A stretch of DNA of 36,254 nt from Ilumatobacteraceae bacterium. Lineage in GTDB: Bacteria > Actinomycetota > Acidimicrobiia > Acidimicrobiales > Ilumatobacteraceae. Position numbers and translations under genes: made by a program. This document shows, one piece after another, positions 26,060 through 34,480 of the stretch (position 1 is the first letter of the stretch; every line of letters starts with the position of its first letter). Location: positions 1-36,254 of the forward strand of contig JAEMTQ010000005.1 of the NCBI GenBank assembly GCA_016462185.1. The letters run 5' to 3'. A model generated the notes under the pieces. That model was not told the origin of the DNA, did not search any database, and saw only the letters and a program-made list of their open reading frames with translations.

Positions 26060-26532
26060 AGACTCGCAGGTCAATTTGGCTGGCAATGTTTTTGTTGGTG
26101 GGTGTGTTGCTTGTGTTTGGCGCGAGTCGCTCTGGTGGCCCATTAACGCAACAAGATCGAATTGATGCAATCACGTTGAACCTGGCGTGCCCAACTTGTT
26201 CGGGTGAAAGCATTTATGTTTCACGAGCGCCGGCGTCAGAGTCGATTCGCAGTGAGGTTGCACGTCAGGTCGCCTCAGGCTTGCGCACTGACGATGAAAT
26301 CGTGAGTTATATCGAGCAGCGCTTTGGCGGCCAAGTGCTGCTGGTGCCTCGTGCATCTGGTGTTGATTCTCTGGTTTGGGCGTTGCCTGTTGCGGCGTTG
26401 ATCTTTTCGGCATTTTTGTTGTTCACTGCGTTTTCAAAGTGGCGGACAAACAAGCCGACTTCGCCAACTCTCGAGGATGAACAGATTGTTGCCCAAGCGC
26501 TGAAAAATCAAGCCGAGAGCGAAAGTAAATGA
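26056..26532 (+). CDS. ccmH: Cytochrome c maturation protein CcmH
   Basis: LACPTCSGESIYVSRAPASESIRSEV (LxCxxC motif) and C-terminal TM. Confidence 0.93.
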   Translation: MKTRRSIWLAMFLLVGVLLVFGASRSGGPLTQQDRIDAITLNLACPTCSGESIYVSRAPASESIRSEVARQVASGLRTDDEIVSYIEQRFGGQVLLVPRASGVDSLVWALPVAALIFSAFLLFTAFSKWRTNKPTSPTLEDEQIVAQALKNQAESESK

Positions 26533-27275
26533 GCGAAAATTTGGTCTTGCTGGTGCAATTGCAAGAGCAGCGCGAGTTTTTGCTCAAGTCTTTGCGTGAT
26601 CTTGAGCAAGAACATAAGTTTGGCGATTTAGACGATCAAGATTTTGAATCGCTGCGCAAAGACTATGTTTCACGCACTGCTCTTGTAATCAAACAGATCG
26701 AAAGTTTTAACGCCGACAAGCAAGTGCCGCAACAAGAGCCAAAACAAAAGAGTTTTCGGCGCTCTGCGATTACCACTCTGGTTGTTTTAGTTTTCGCCAG
26801 TTTGGCTGGTTGGTTTGTCGCTGCGCAATCAGGTCAACGACTTTCGGGCGACTCTCTAGCCGGCTCAATTGAAGATTCAACAGCCTCGATACTTTCGCGG
26901 GCTCGGGCAACAAACTTTGTTGACCCCAAGGCGGCGATTGAGTTGTATACCGAAGTCTTGGCAATCGACCCGGACAATATCGAGGCACTTACTTATCGAG
27001 CATGGTTGCTGGCACTGATTTCGCGCAATGCAGGCGACGAAGTAAAGCAACTTGCATTTAGTTCAGCGTCGAATGATTTGAAGCGGGCGATCGCGCTTGA
27101 CTCTGAGTATCCAGATGCGCATTGCTTTTTAGGCATCACACTTTTTCGTTTGGCTGGCGACCCACAAGGGGCAAAAGAACAGTTGACAATTTGCTCGGCG
27201 AAGAATCCGCCTGCCGAAGTTAAAGGCTTTGTTGATTCAATCGTCGCTGAAGTTGACGCTGCACTTCAAGAATAA
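26529..27275 (+). CDS. ccmI: CcmI/CycH-like TPR protein
   Basis: Coiled N-terminus, TM, TPR-like repeats; 4-nt overlap with ccmH. Confidence 0.78.
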   Translation: MSENLVLLVQLQEQREFLLKSLRDLEQEHKFGDLDDQDFESLRKDYVSRTALVIKQIESFNADKQVPQQEPKQKSFRRSAITTLVVLVFASLAGWFVAAQSGQRLSGDSLAGSIEDSTASILSRARATNFVDPKAAIELYTEVLAIDPDNIEALTYRAWLLALISRNAGDEVKQLAFSSASNDLKRAIALDSEYPDAHCFLGITLFRLAGDPQGAKEQLTICSAKNPPAEVKGFVDSIVAEVDAALQE

Positions 27276-27278
27276 AAA

Positions 27279-27746
27279 TCAGTCGTCGATTTCTGGCGGT
27301 GCGAGGGCAACTGCCGACTTGAAACCGCGATTAGTTCGCTCGACAACCCAGACAGATGCTTTGCGCCAATCTGGCTTTGATTCGATCTTCATTCCGCGCC
27401 GCTCGAGTGTCTTGATTAGTTCTGGAATCATGTCGCCGTGGCTAGACAAGACAGTTGAATCTTCAACTTCTTCGGCGATCTCTAACATGTCGGCAACGTC
27501 ACCATGTTCGTAAAGCCGCTTGTCTATTTCGACGTGCAGTTTTGTTTTCTTGGCCAATGGTTCAAGGGTTTGAAAACATCTCGTCGCCGGGCTGGAGATC
27601 AACTTGGTGACTTTAAGTTTGAAGAGACTCTCAGCGAGAAGTTCTGCTTGCTTCCAACCCGTATCGCTGAGCGGTCGAAGGTCGTCTTCGTCATGCCATT
27701 CACTGCGTTTGCCAGCTTTGGCGTGTCGCACTAAGTAAATAGTCAC
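27279..27746 (-). CDS. SixA-like histidine phosphatase
   Basis: IYLVRHAKAGKRSEWHDEDDLRPLSDTGWKQAELLAE, LISSPATRCFQTLEPLA; GTG start chosen, listed ORF extends to 27791. Confidence 0.9.
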   Translation of the reverse strand: MTIYLVRHAKAGKRSEWHDEDDLRPLSDTGWKQAELLAESLFKLKVTKLISSPATRCFQTLEPLAKKTKLHVEIDKRLYEHGDVADMLEIAEEVEDSTVLSSHGDMIPELIKTLERRGMKIESKPDWRKASVWVVERTNRGFKSAVALAPPEIDD

Positions 27747-27813
27747 AGCGGAAATGTATCTTTCTTTGACAAAGATAAACAAATGTTGCAAAGAAATAAG
27801 GCAGAATTAACTA

Positions 27814-28425
27814 ATGGGATTTTTCGACCGCAATCGCGATGAGTTGGCCGCTAAAGGGTTTGATGAGTCGCGTCTGCCACCAGGTCAGTATTTGACCGAT
27901 CGCTTTCCGGTCTTACATGTTGGTGAAGTACCGACATATAAACCAGGCGAGTGGAGTTTGACAATCGACGGTCTAGTTGAAAAACCATTTACGCTTTCGC
28001 TCGACGAGCTGAGAGATTTACCAGCCACAAAAATCACGACCGATATTCACTGTGTTACGAAGTGGTCAAAATTCGATACGACATGGACTGGCGTGCGGGT
28101 AAAAGACTTGTTCGAGCGTGCAAAAGTTTCTTCAACTGCAACACATGTCATGGGCCATGCCGAACACGGTTACACCGCCAACTTGCCGCTTGCCGACATC
28201 ATGCGCGACGATTCATTGGTTGTTTATTCGTATGAAGACGCAGACATTGATCCGATTCACGGCGGGCCAGTGCGACTGTTGATTCCGCAGTTGTATTTCT
28301 GGAAGTCGCCAAAGTGGTTGCGCCGATTAGAGCTGATTCCGGCGGATGCACCCGGATTTTGGGAAGAAAACGGTTACCACATGTATGGCGACCCGTTTTT
28401 AGAACAGAGATTTTGGGGCGACTAG
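27814..28425 (+). CDS. Sulfite-oxidase-fold molybdopterin-dependent oxidoreductase
   Basis: TDIHCVTKWSKFDTTWTGVRVKDLFE (Moco-ligand Cys), GGPVRLLIPQLYFWKSPKWLRRLEL. Confidence 0.92.
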   Translation: MGFFDRNRDELAAKGFDESRLPPGQYLTDRFPVLHVGEVPTYKPGEWSLTIDGLVEKPFTLSLDELRDLPATKITTDIHCVTKWSKFDTTWTGVRVKDLFERAKVSSTATHVMGHAEHGYTANLPLADIMRDDSLVVYSYEDADIDPIHGGPVRLLIPQLYFWKSPKWLRRLELIPADAPGFWEENGYHMYGDPFLEQRFWGD

Positions 28426-28453
28426 TTTTTTCGATTAAAAATTAAATTTATAA

Positions 28454-29242
28454 TTAAATAGTCGTTGCGCAAAAAGTGTCGCCCATTGGCAGCGACGACG
28501 AAAGTTCTGGGTTCGTTTCGCCGTAGAGGGCAGTCAACATTCCTTTGACCATGCCGCGATCAACAGCGCAAATAACTGGGTGTTCAATTGCCAAGTCGCC
28601 GAACGGGCAGTGGTTGTTGACGATTCGAAGTTGATTGTTGCGCTGATCAGTGTGCGCGGCAAAACCATGAGCTGTGAGTGCGTCGGCTACTGCTTGCAAC
28701 GCAGAGCGAAGAGAGCGCTGAGTTTGATTCGCGTCGTAGCCCGTGAGGCTTGTCGCCATTGCTCGGCCGTATTGTTGGCCAACTTCTTCGGCCATCAGAG
28801 TTGCTTCTTGTGGTGTTAGCAGCGTTAGTGCTTTACCCAGAAGTGACAAAACCAAATCATCGCTGCGAACCGGAAAGTCAAGCGACTGATTGGGGTTGGT
28901 TGCGGTGTAGTGCTTTGAAGGTCGACCTGCGCCCGCGCCGTCTTGTCGCGCAATTTGCACCTCAAGATATCCACCTGCGGCAAGTTTGTCGAGGTGATGG
29001 CGAGCGACATTTGCATGTAGTTCGAATTTTTCGGAAACTTCGCTGGCAGTCACACCGTCTTTTGATTCGCGCGTAAACAAGTAGATGGCTCGTCGAGTTG
29101 GGTCGCCGAACGCAGATGTGATTGCTGACACGGTGGCGGTGAAATCACTGTTGTTGAGTGGACCAACGGCGTCACGGCTTGGCTCGCGATTTTGCTCGCG
29201 GGCACCAGAAGTTTGGCTGTCAATCGGCGATTTACGGCTCAC
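28454..29242 (-). CDS. HTH (ArsR/SufR-like) transcriptional regulator with C-terminal Cys cluster
   Basis: wHTH AFGDPTRRAIYLFTRESKDGVTASEVSEKFELHANVARHHLDKL; NNHCPFGDLAIEHPVICAVDRGMVKGML...FC; listed ORF starts at 29266, GTG 29242 plausible. Confidence 0.85.
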   Translation of the reverse strand: MSRKSPIDSQTSGAREQNREPSRDAVGPLNNSDFTATVSAITSAFGDPTRRAIYLFTRESKDGVTASEVSEKFELHANVARHHLDKLAAGGYLEVQIARQDGAGAGRPSKHYTATNPNQSLDFPVRSDDLVLSLLGKALTLLTPQEATLMAEEVGQQYGRAMATSLTGYDANQTQRSLRSALQAVADALTAHGFAAHTDQRNNQLRIVNNHCPFGDLAIEHPVICAVDRGMVKGMLTALYGETNPELSSSLPMGDTFCATTI

Positions 29243-29306
29243 GAGAGATATTCTACCTATAGCCATAGTGTTTATTTTTCAAGCGATTTGATCGGAACAA
29301 GCCCCC

Positions 29307-30455
29307 ATGTCATTGCCAACAGTTGAACAGCTAATTGATGCATTGCGTCCGGTGCAAGACCCTGAGTTGAATCGTTCAATTGTCGACCTCGGTATGGTGC
29401 GCGATGTCGAGATACAAAAATCTGGTGCTGTTTCGCTGACAGTCGTGCTGACGATTGCCGGATGTCCATTACGAAACGAGATTCAAACGCGAGTCAATAC
29501 CGCGTTGCGCGCGCTTGATGGTGTCAAAGATGTTGCGTTGAACTTTGGTGTGATGAACGATGCTGAGCGAGCAAAAGTTCGCGAACTTGTGCACGGGGAT
29601 CCTGCATCAACTGCTGGTAGCAATCCGGCGCAGGGGCACTCTCAAGGTCGCACGATTTCATTTGCACAACCTGGATCAAAGACGCGGCCGATTTTAATTT
29701 CGTCTGGCAAAGGTGGAGTTGGCAAGAGCAGCGTGACCACGAATCTTGCTGTTGCTCTTGCTGCTGCTGGTTACAAAGTTGGCGTCGTGGATGCAGACAT
29801 TTACGGTTATTCAATTCCGCGCATGTTGGGAACCGACCGCGATCCGGTTGTGATCGACAACATGTTGTTGCCGCCCGAAGCGTGGGGCGTGCGATGCATT
29901 TCAATTGGGTATTTTGTTCCAGAAGGCCAGGCCGTCGTTTGGCGCGGTCCGATGTTGCACAAAGCACTCGAGCAATTTTTGACAGACGTTTATTGGGATG
30001 AACCTGATTTCTTGTTGATCGATATGCCGCCAGGTACCGGCGACATTGCGTTGAGCCTGAGCCAGTACTTGCCGCGTGCCGAAGTTCTTGTGGTCACAAC
30101 GCCGCAACTCGCCGCGCAAAAAGTTGCACGACTTTCGGCGGCCATGGCTGTGAAAGTAAATCTTCCAGTGCGAGGAATCATCGAAAACATGTCGTGGTTC
30201 ATCGGCGAAGACAAACAGCGTTACGAACTATTTGGCAGTGGAGGCGGACAGTTGCTGGCCGACGAATTGAAGGTTCCGCTGTTGGCGCAGATTCCTTTGG
30301 TAGAGCAGCTTCGAGAGGGTGGCGATACCGGTCAACCAATCGCAGCGATAGCCCCGCAATCTGAAGTCGGTCAGATCTTTGCTCAACTTGCCAAGCGCAT
30401 CGCCGAGGACATGAAGCCCAAGAAAGTTTTCAGTGCCGCGCTGAAAGTTAATTAA
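29307..30455 (+). CDS. apbC: Mrp/ApbC/NBP35-type Fe-S cluster carrier P-loop ATPase
   Basis: N-terminal MIP18-like domain (LIDALRPVQDPELNRSIVDLGMVRDV), deviant Walker A SSGKGGVGKSSVTTNLAVAL, DMPPGTGDIALSLSQ. Confidence 0.96.
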   Translation: MSLPTVEQLIDALRPVQDPELNRSIVDLGMVRDVEIQKSGAVSLTVVLTIAGCPLRNEIQTRVNTALRALDGVKDVALNFGVMNDAERAKVRELVHGDPASTAGSNPAQGHSQGRTISFAQPGSKTRPILISSGKGGVGKSSVTTNLAVALAAAGYKVGVVDADIYGYSIPRMLGTDRDPVVIDNMLLPPEAWGVRCISIGYFVPEGQAVVWRGPMLHKALEQFLTDVYWDEPDFLLIDMPPGTGDIALSLSQYLPRAEVLVVTTPQLAAQKVARLSAAMAVKVNLPVRGIIENMSWFIGEDKQRYELFGSGGGQLLADELKVPLLAQIPLVEQLREGGDTGQPIAAIAPQSEVGQIFAQLAKRIAEDMKPKKVFSAALKVN

Positions 30456-30541
30456 CTATTAGAGGTCAGATCTCGCGGCATTTGGGCGTTGCGCCTAGTG
30501 TGTTGATTAGCAATATTTCTCAATAACGAAAGAAGTGAACA

Positions 30542-30778
30542 GTGGATATTCGAATCGGCGTTACTCATGCTCCGCGAGAGATCTCTCTTGAAATGCCCGA
30601 TGACGACAAAGCAGTCGCCAAAGTTCGGGCCGCGGTTGAATCGGCACTTGAAGGTAAGTCACCAGTGCTTTGGTTGACCGACAAGCGCGGAAAAGAAACG
30701 GCAATTCCTGCCGCAAAAATCGCCTTTGTTGAATTTGGCGCGCCAAACGGTGATCGCAAGATGGGTTTCGGCAGTTAG
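30542..30778 (+). CDS. DUF3107-family protein
   Basis: MDIRIGVTHAPREISLEMPDD...LWLTDKRGKETAIPAAKIAFVEFG...RKMGFG. Confidence 0.88.
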   Translation: MDIRIGVTHAPREISLEMPDDDKAVAKVRAAVESALEGKSPVLWLTDKRGKETAIPAAKIAFVEFGAPNGDRKMGFGS

Positions 30779-30790
30779 TTTCGAGTTTTT

Positions 30791-32293
30791 ATGCCGACGC
30801 TTGTTGAAATTGCTCACGAACACAGCGATCTCAATGAAGAGGCACTTGACCATTTAAATTTGTTGCTCTCCGAGTGGGGCATGCTCGCAGACTTTTGTTT
30901 TGCCGACATGTTGCTTTACTTGCGGATGCCAAATTCACAGTTCATTGTTGCGGCCCAAGTGCGCGCAGCAACAGGGCAGACGCTTTACGACACCGACTTG
31001 GTTGGCGTTTCTGCTGATGCGGTCGAGCGAGCGATGATTGATCAAGCATTTACGACTGCAAAAGTCGTGACAGGTGAGATCAAAGTTGAGACGGTTTCTG
31101 AGCCTGTGAACCTGATGGCAATTCCAGTGCGATTTGAAGATCAAGTGATTGCAGTGTTGACTCGCGAGTGGTCGCAGCGCTCGGGTCGCAAACCCGGCCA
31201 ACTAGAGCGCATGTATCTAACGATTTTTGATGAATTCACAAAGATGATTTCAAACGGTCTCTTTCCGTTTGCGGGTCGAGGAGCAGATGCGACCGTGGCG
31301 CCACGAGTGGGAGACGGTGTAGTTGTGCTTGATGCCGAAACGCGAGTGCGTTATGCATCCCCGAACGCAGTGTCGGCGATGCATCGGGTAGGCGTTAGCG
31401 CAAATGCAGTTGGTCAGACCTTGGCCGAACTTGGTGTAGCTGAAACTGCGGCGCGTCACGCGTTCGAACGACGTGAGCCTGTGATTGAAGAGTTCGAACA
31501 AACCGCAGAAGTGACATTGCTGACGCGCACGATTCCGACATTAAAGCGATCGGGGCGACAGATCGTTGTAACTGGCGGGGTCGTGTTGCTGCGTGACGTT
31601 TCAGAGTTGCGTCGTCGAGATCGACTGTTGCTAACAAAAGACGCGACGATTCGTGAGATTCACCATCGCGTAAAAAATAATCTGCAGACGATTTCTTCGT
31701 TGTTGAGATTGCAAGCGCGTCGGCTGAAAAGCCCAGAAGCGATCTCGGCGATTGCCGAATCGGTGCGCAGAATTCGCACAATTGCTCTCGTGCACGAGAC
31801 GCTCTCGCGCGAGGCTGGAGAAGATATTGCGTTCATTGAGATTGTGCGTCCATTGTTGCGACTTGTTGAAGAAGGTCTGCAGTCAAAAGATCGTCCGGTC
31901 AAGTTTGATGTAGTGGGAGATGGTGGACGCTTGCCCGCGATTGTTGCAACCCCGCTGTCGGTTGTGATTCTTGAACTTTTACAGAACGCGGTTGACCATG
32001 GTTTTCCTGAGGGAAGCCAGGGTGGTTCTGTTCTCGTAACACTTGGCAGCAGTCATGATCACGTATTAACCGTTCAGGTGATCAACAATGGTCGTGGACT
32101 CAAGCCCGATTTTGAAATGTCGAAAGTTACAGGTCTGGGTTTGTCGATTGTGCGCACGCTTGTGACGACAGAACTTGCTGGAACAATTCAGATGCGAGCC
32201 GGCAATGTCGGTGACTCAACTAAAGATTTGATAATTGCCCGCGATGGTGACGGAACCGTGGTCGAGCTTGTAATCCCAGTCGCTCGCGACTAG
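30791..32293 (+). CDS. pdtaS: PdtaS-like sensor histidine kinase (GAF/PAS plus HisKA_2)
   Basis: H-box IREIHHRVKNNLQTISSLLRLQARR, N-box LELLQNAVDHGFPEG, GLGLSIVRTLV. Confidence 0.9.
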   Translation: MPTLVEIAHEHSDLNEEALDHLNLLLSEWGMLADFCFADMLLYLRMPNSQFIVAAQVRAATGQTLYDTDLVGVSADAVERAMIDQAFTTAKVVTGEIKVETVSEPVNLMAIPVRFEDQVIAVLTREWSQRSGRKPGQLERMYLTIFDEFTKMISNGLFPFAGRGADATVAPRVGDGVVVLDAETRVRYASPNAVSAMHRVGVSANAVGQTLAELGVAETAARHAFERREPVIEEFEQTAEVTLLTRTIPTLKRSGRQIVVTGGVVLLRDVSELRRRDRLLLTKDATIREIHHRVKNNLQTISSLLRLQARRLKSPEAISAIAESVRRIRTIALVHETLSREAGEDIAFIEIVRPLLRLVEEGLQSKDRPVKFDVVGDGGRLPAIVATPLSVVILELLQNAVDHGFPEGSQGGSVLVTLGSSHDHVLTVQVINNGRGLKPDFEMSKVTGLGLSIVRTLVTTELAGTIQMRAGNVGDSTKDLIIARDGDGTVVELVIPVARD

Positions 32294-32313
32294 ACGGTCA
32301 GGCAGTTAGGCGA

Positions 32314-32616
32314 CTAAGCCAGTTGGCGAGAGGTGCGACGCTCGGCGGCACGGCGGCGGCGAATATCGCGGCGTTCTTCTTCTGACATGCCACCCCAGAT
32401 ACCCCAGTCTTGATTTGTCTCAAGAGCGAAGTCGAGGCATTTGCCACGAACCGCACACTCGTCGCAAACTACTTTTGCTTCTGAGATTTGAATTAGTGCT
32501 TGACCTGTTGTTCCGATTGGAAAGAAGAGTTCAGGATCTGTGTCTTTGCAAGAAGCGTTTCGTCTCCACGAATAATCTGCAGAACCGAGGGCCAGGCTTG
32601 TCGCGAGAAAAGACAT
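32314..32616 (-). CDS. whiB1: WhiB-family Fe-S transcription factor, WhiB1-like
   Basis: Four Cys (C, CDECAVRGKC), GIWGG(M/L)SEEERR motif, basic C-terminus. Confidence 0.93.
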   Translation of the reverse strand: MSFLATSLALGSADYSWRRNASCKDTDPELFFPIGTTGQALIQISEAKVVCDECAVRGKCLDFALETNQDWGIWGGMSEEERRDIRRRRAAERRTSRQLA

Positions 32617-32631
32617 TTAATATCTCCTTGT

Positions 32632-32658
32632 GTATTTCGTGTATTTCGTGTACTTGCT
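32632..32658 (-). repeat. Tandem 9-nt repeat in the whiB 5' leader
   Basis: Plus strand gtatttcgt-gtatttcgt-gtacttgct; minus strand two exact acgaaatac units next to the Shine-Dalgarno. Confidence 0.6.
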
Positions 32659-32783
32659 AGCTTGTCTGTGGCTCACGCTAGAGAGCAATTGTTCGGTTAG
32701 CAATAGGTGAAGACGTTTTTCTTTTATTTTTATTTTTCAAGATTTTTGTCTATCTGAGATAATTTTTCTTGTAGCCTGCGGGC

Positions 32784-33479
32784 GTGACCCAAGTTATGGC
32801 GCACCGCGGTGCATCAAAGGTCGAAACCGAAAATACACGAGTGGCATTTGAGCGAGCGCTTGAAATGGGCGCTGATGCGGTTGAACTCGACGTACGCCGT
32901 TGTGGCAGTGGCGAGCTAGTCGTTCACCACGATGCAAAGTTGAGTGATGGTCGCGCAATTATCAAAGTCGACAAAAGTGATTTGCCAAGTTACATTCCGA
33001 CTCTTGCCGAGGCGCTAGATGCATGCGGCTCAATGTGGGTCAATGTTGAAATCAAAAATGAGGCCAAGGAGCCAGATTTTGATCCAACTGAACAGATCAC
33101 CCGTGACGTAGTCGAGTTATTGAGACAACGAAACACGCCAGACAAATGGCTGATTTCTTCGTTTCGACGCGAGACGGTCGACGCCGTGCGCCAGTTGATG
33201 CCAGATTTCAAGACTGCGTGGCTTGTGGTGACGCTAGATAACGCTGAACTTGAAAGTGTGGCCGTCAAGATGGCGGCGCAAGGACACTTCGCCTTGCATC
33301 CGTGGGTTAAGCAACTATCAAAACAAGTGGTTGAGGTTTTTCATCGTTATGGATTGCAGGTCAACACTTGGACATGCGATGACCCCGCGCGAATGAAAGA
33401 ACTAATTGAGTGGCAAGTTGACGGCATCTGCACGAACGTGCCCGACATCGCCCTGCAAGTTCTCCGCACCCCGCGCTAA
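32784..33479 (+). CDS. Glycerophosphodiester phosphodiesterase
   Basis: MAHRGASKVETENTRVAFERALEMGADAVELDVRR...VVHHDAKL; GTG start. Confidence 0.94.
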   Translation: MTQVMAHRGASKVETENTRVAFERALEMGADAVELDVRRCGSGELVVHHDAKLSDGRAIIKVDKSDLPSYIPTLAEALDACGSMWVNVEIKNEAKEPDFDPTEQITRDVVELLRQRNTPDKWLISSFRRETVDAVRQLMPDFKTAWLVVTLDNAELESVAVKMAAQGHFALHPWVKQLSKQVVEVFHRYGLQVNTWTCDDPARMKELIEWQVDGICTNVPDIALQVLRTPR

Positions 33480-33486
33480 AAAGTTT

Positions 33487-34404
33487 CTAGATAATTATTG
33501 GTTTGACCAGTCGAAGTGCTTCGGGGCAGTGCTCGATGTGCAGAGAGTTCAGTTCGCCGAGGTAGTCGCCATCAAGTTGATATGGAAACGGTGCTTCGAA
33601 ATTTACTTTGATGTCTTCAACATCTGTTCGAACTTCAATTCCTGAAGAGGGGCTGATTTGATCTTGGCGAATTGCTTGCAGCACGGTGCGCAGAACCAGA
33701 GGTGTTGTTAACTTGCGAAACGTGATCGCCACAAGTTTCTTGTCGATTGAAGCAGCAGTCGAAAGGTTGACTGCTTTTTTGCCAATGTATGTATACGGAT
33801 TTGAGTTCAAAACAATTGTGAAGTATCCGTTGGGTGTTTTTCTGCCATCAATCTCGACATTGAAGTGCGGATACTTACGGTCATAAGTCGCGAGCCAGGC
33901 CTGCAATGCCGAAAACGCAAACAATGGCTGACCAATGATTCGTTTAAGCGATGCGCGACGTTCAACAAGTTCGACAACCGCGGCATCAAAACCAATGCCG
34001 GCATGAAAACAGAAGTAGCGACCGTTGGCTCGTCCCAAACTGATTGGATGCACATTGTCATGGTCAAGCCCCGAGCTGAATTGCTGCAACGCGATTGTCG
34101 GGTCATTTGAAGCGCCGAGGCTGCGCACGAAAACGTTGGTTGATCCACCCGGCAACATCATTAGAGCGGTCTTGCTGCCGGCCAAACCCGTTGCAACTTC
34201 GTTGAGAGTTCCGTCACCCCCAAAAGCGACCACCGTGTCGACCCCGCGCTCGGCTGCATCTTGGGCAAAACGGGTGGCGTGACCGCGTTCGTTGGTCTCT
34301 ACGACCTGCACGCTGTGGTGGCGGGCTAGGTATTGGTGCACCGCAACGGTATTTCGGGGATTTACCGAGGATGCGAACGAGTTCACAATTAGCAAGATCT
34401 GCAA
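33487..34404 (-). CDS. Diacylglycerol kinase-family lipid kinase
   Basis: LLIVNSFASSVNPRN, VVAFGGDGTLNEVATGLAGSKTALMMLPGGSTNVFVRSLG; TTG 34404 preferred because the listed start (34545) lies inside etfB. Confidence 0.88.
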   Translation of the reverse strand: MQILLIVNSFASSVNPRNTVAVHQYLARHHSVQVVETNERGHATRFAQDAAERGVDTVVAFGGDGTLNEVATGLAGSKTALMMLPGGSTNVFVRSLGASNDPTIALQQFSSGLDHDNVHPISLGRANGRYFCFHAGIGFDAAVVELVERRASLKRIIGQPLFAFSALQAWLATYDRKYPHFNVEIDGRKTPNGYFTIVLNSNPYTYIGKKAVNLSTAASIDKKLVAITFRKLTTPLVLRTVLQAIRQDQISPSSGIEVRTDVEDIKVNFEAPFPYQLDGDYLGELNSLHIEHCPEALRLVKPIII

Positions 34405-34480
34405 GGTGTCTAACTTTATCAGCGATTTGTGACGAGAATTTTGCGTGGTTGTGGGCGTGATTAACGATAAGAATAGATGT

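Noticed and set aside
28426-28453. Very AT-rich gap between convergent genes
   Set aside because: Short convergent intergenic spacer without a clear hairpin or repeat; no mobile-element signature
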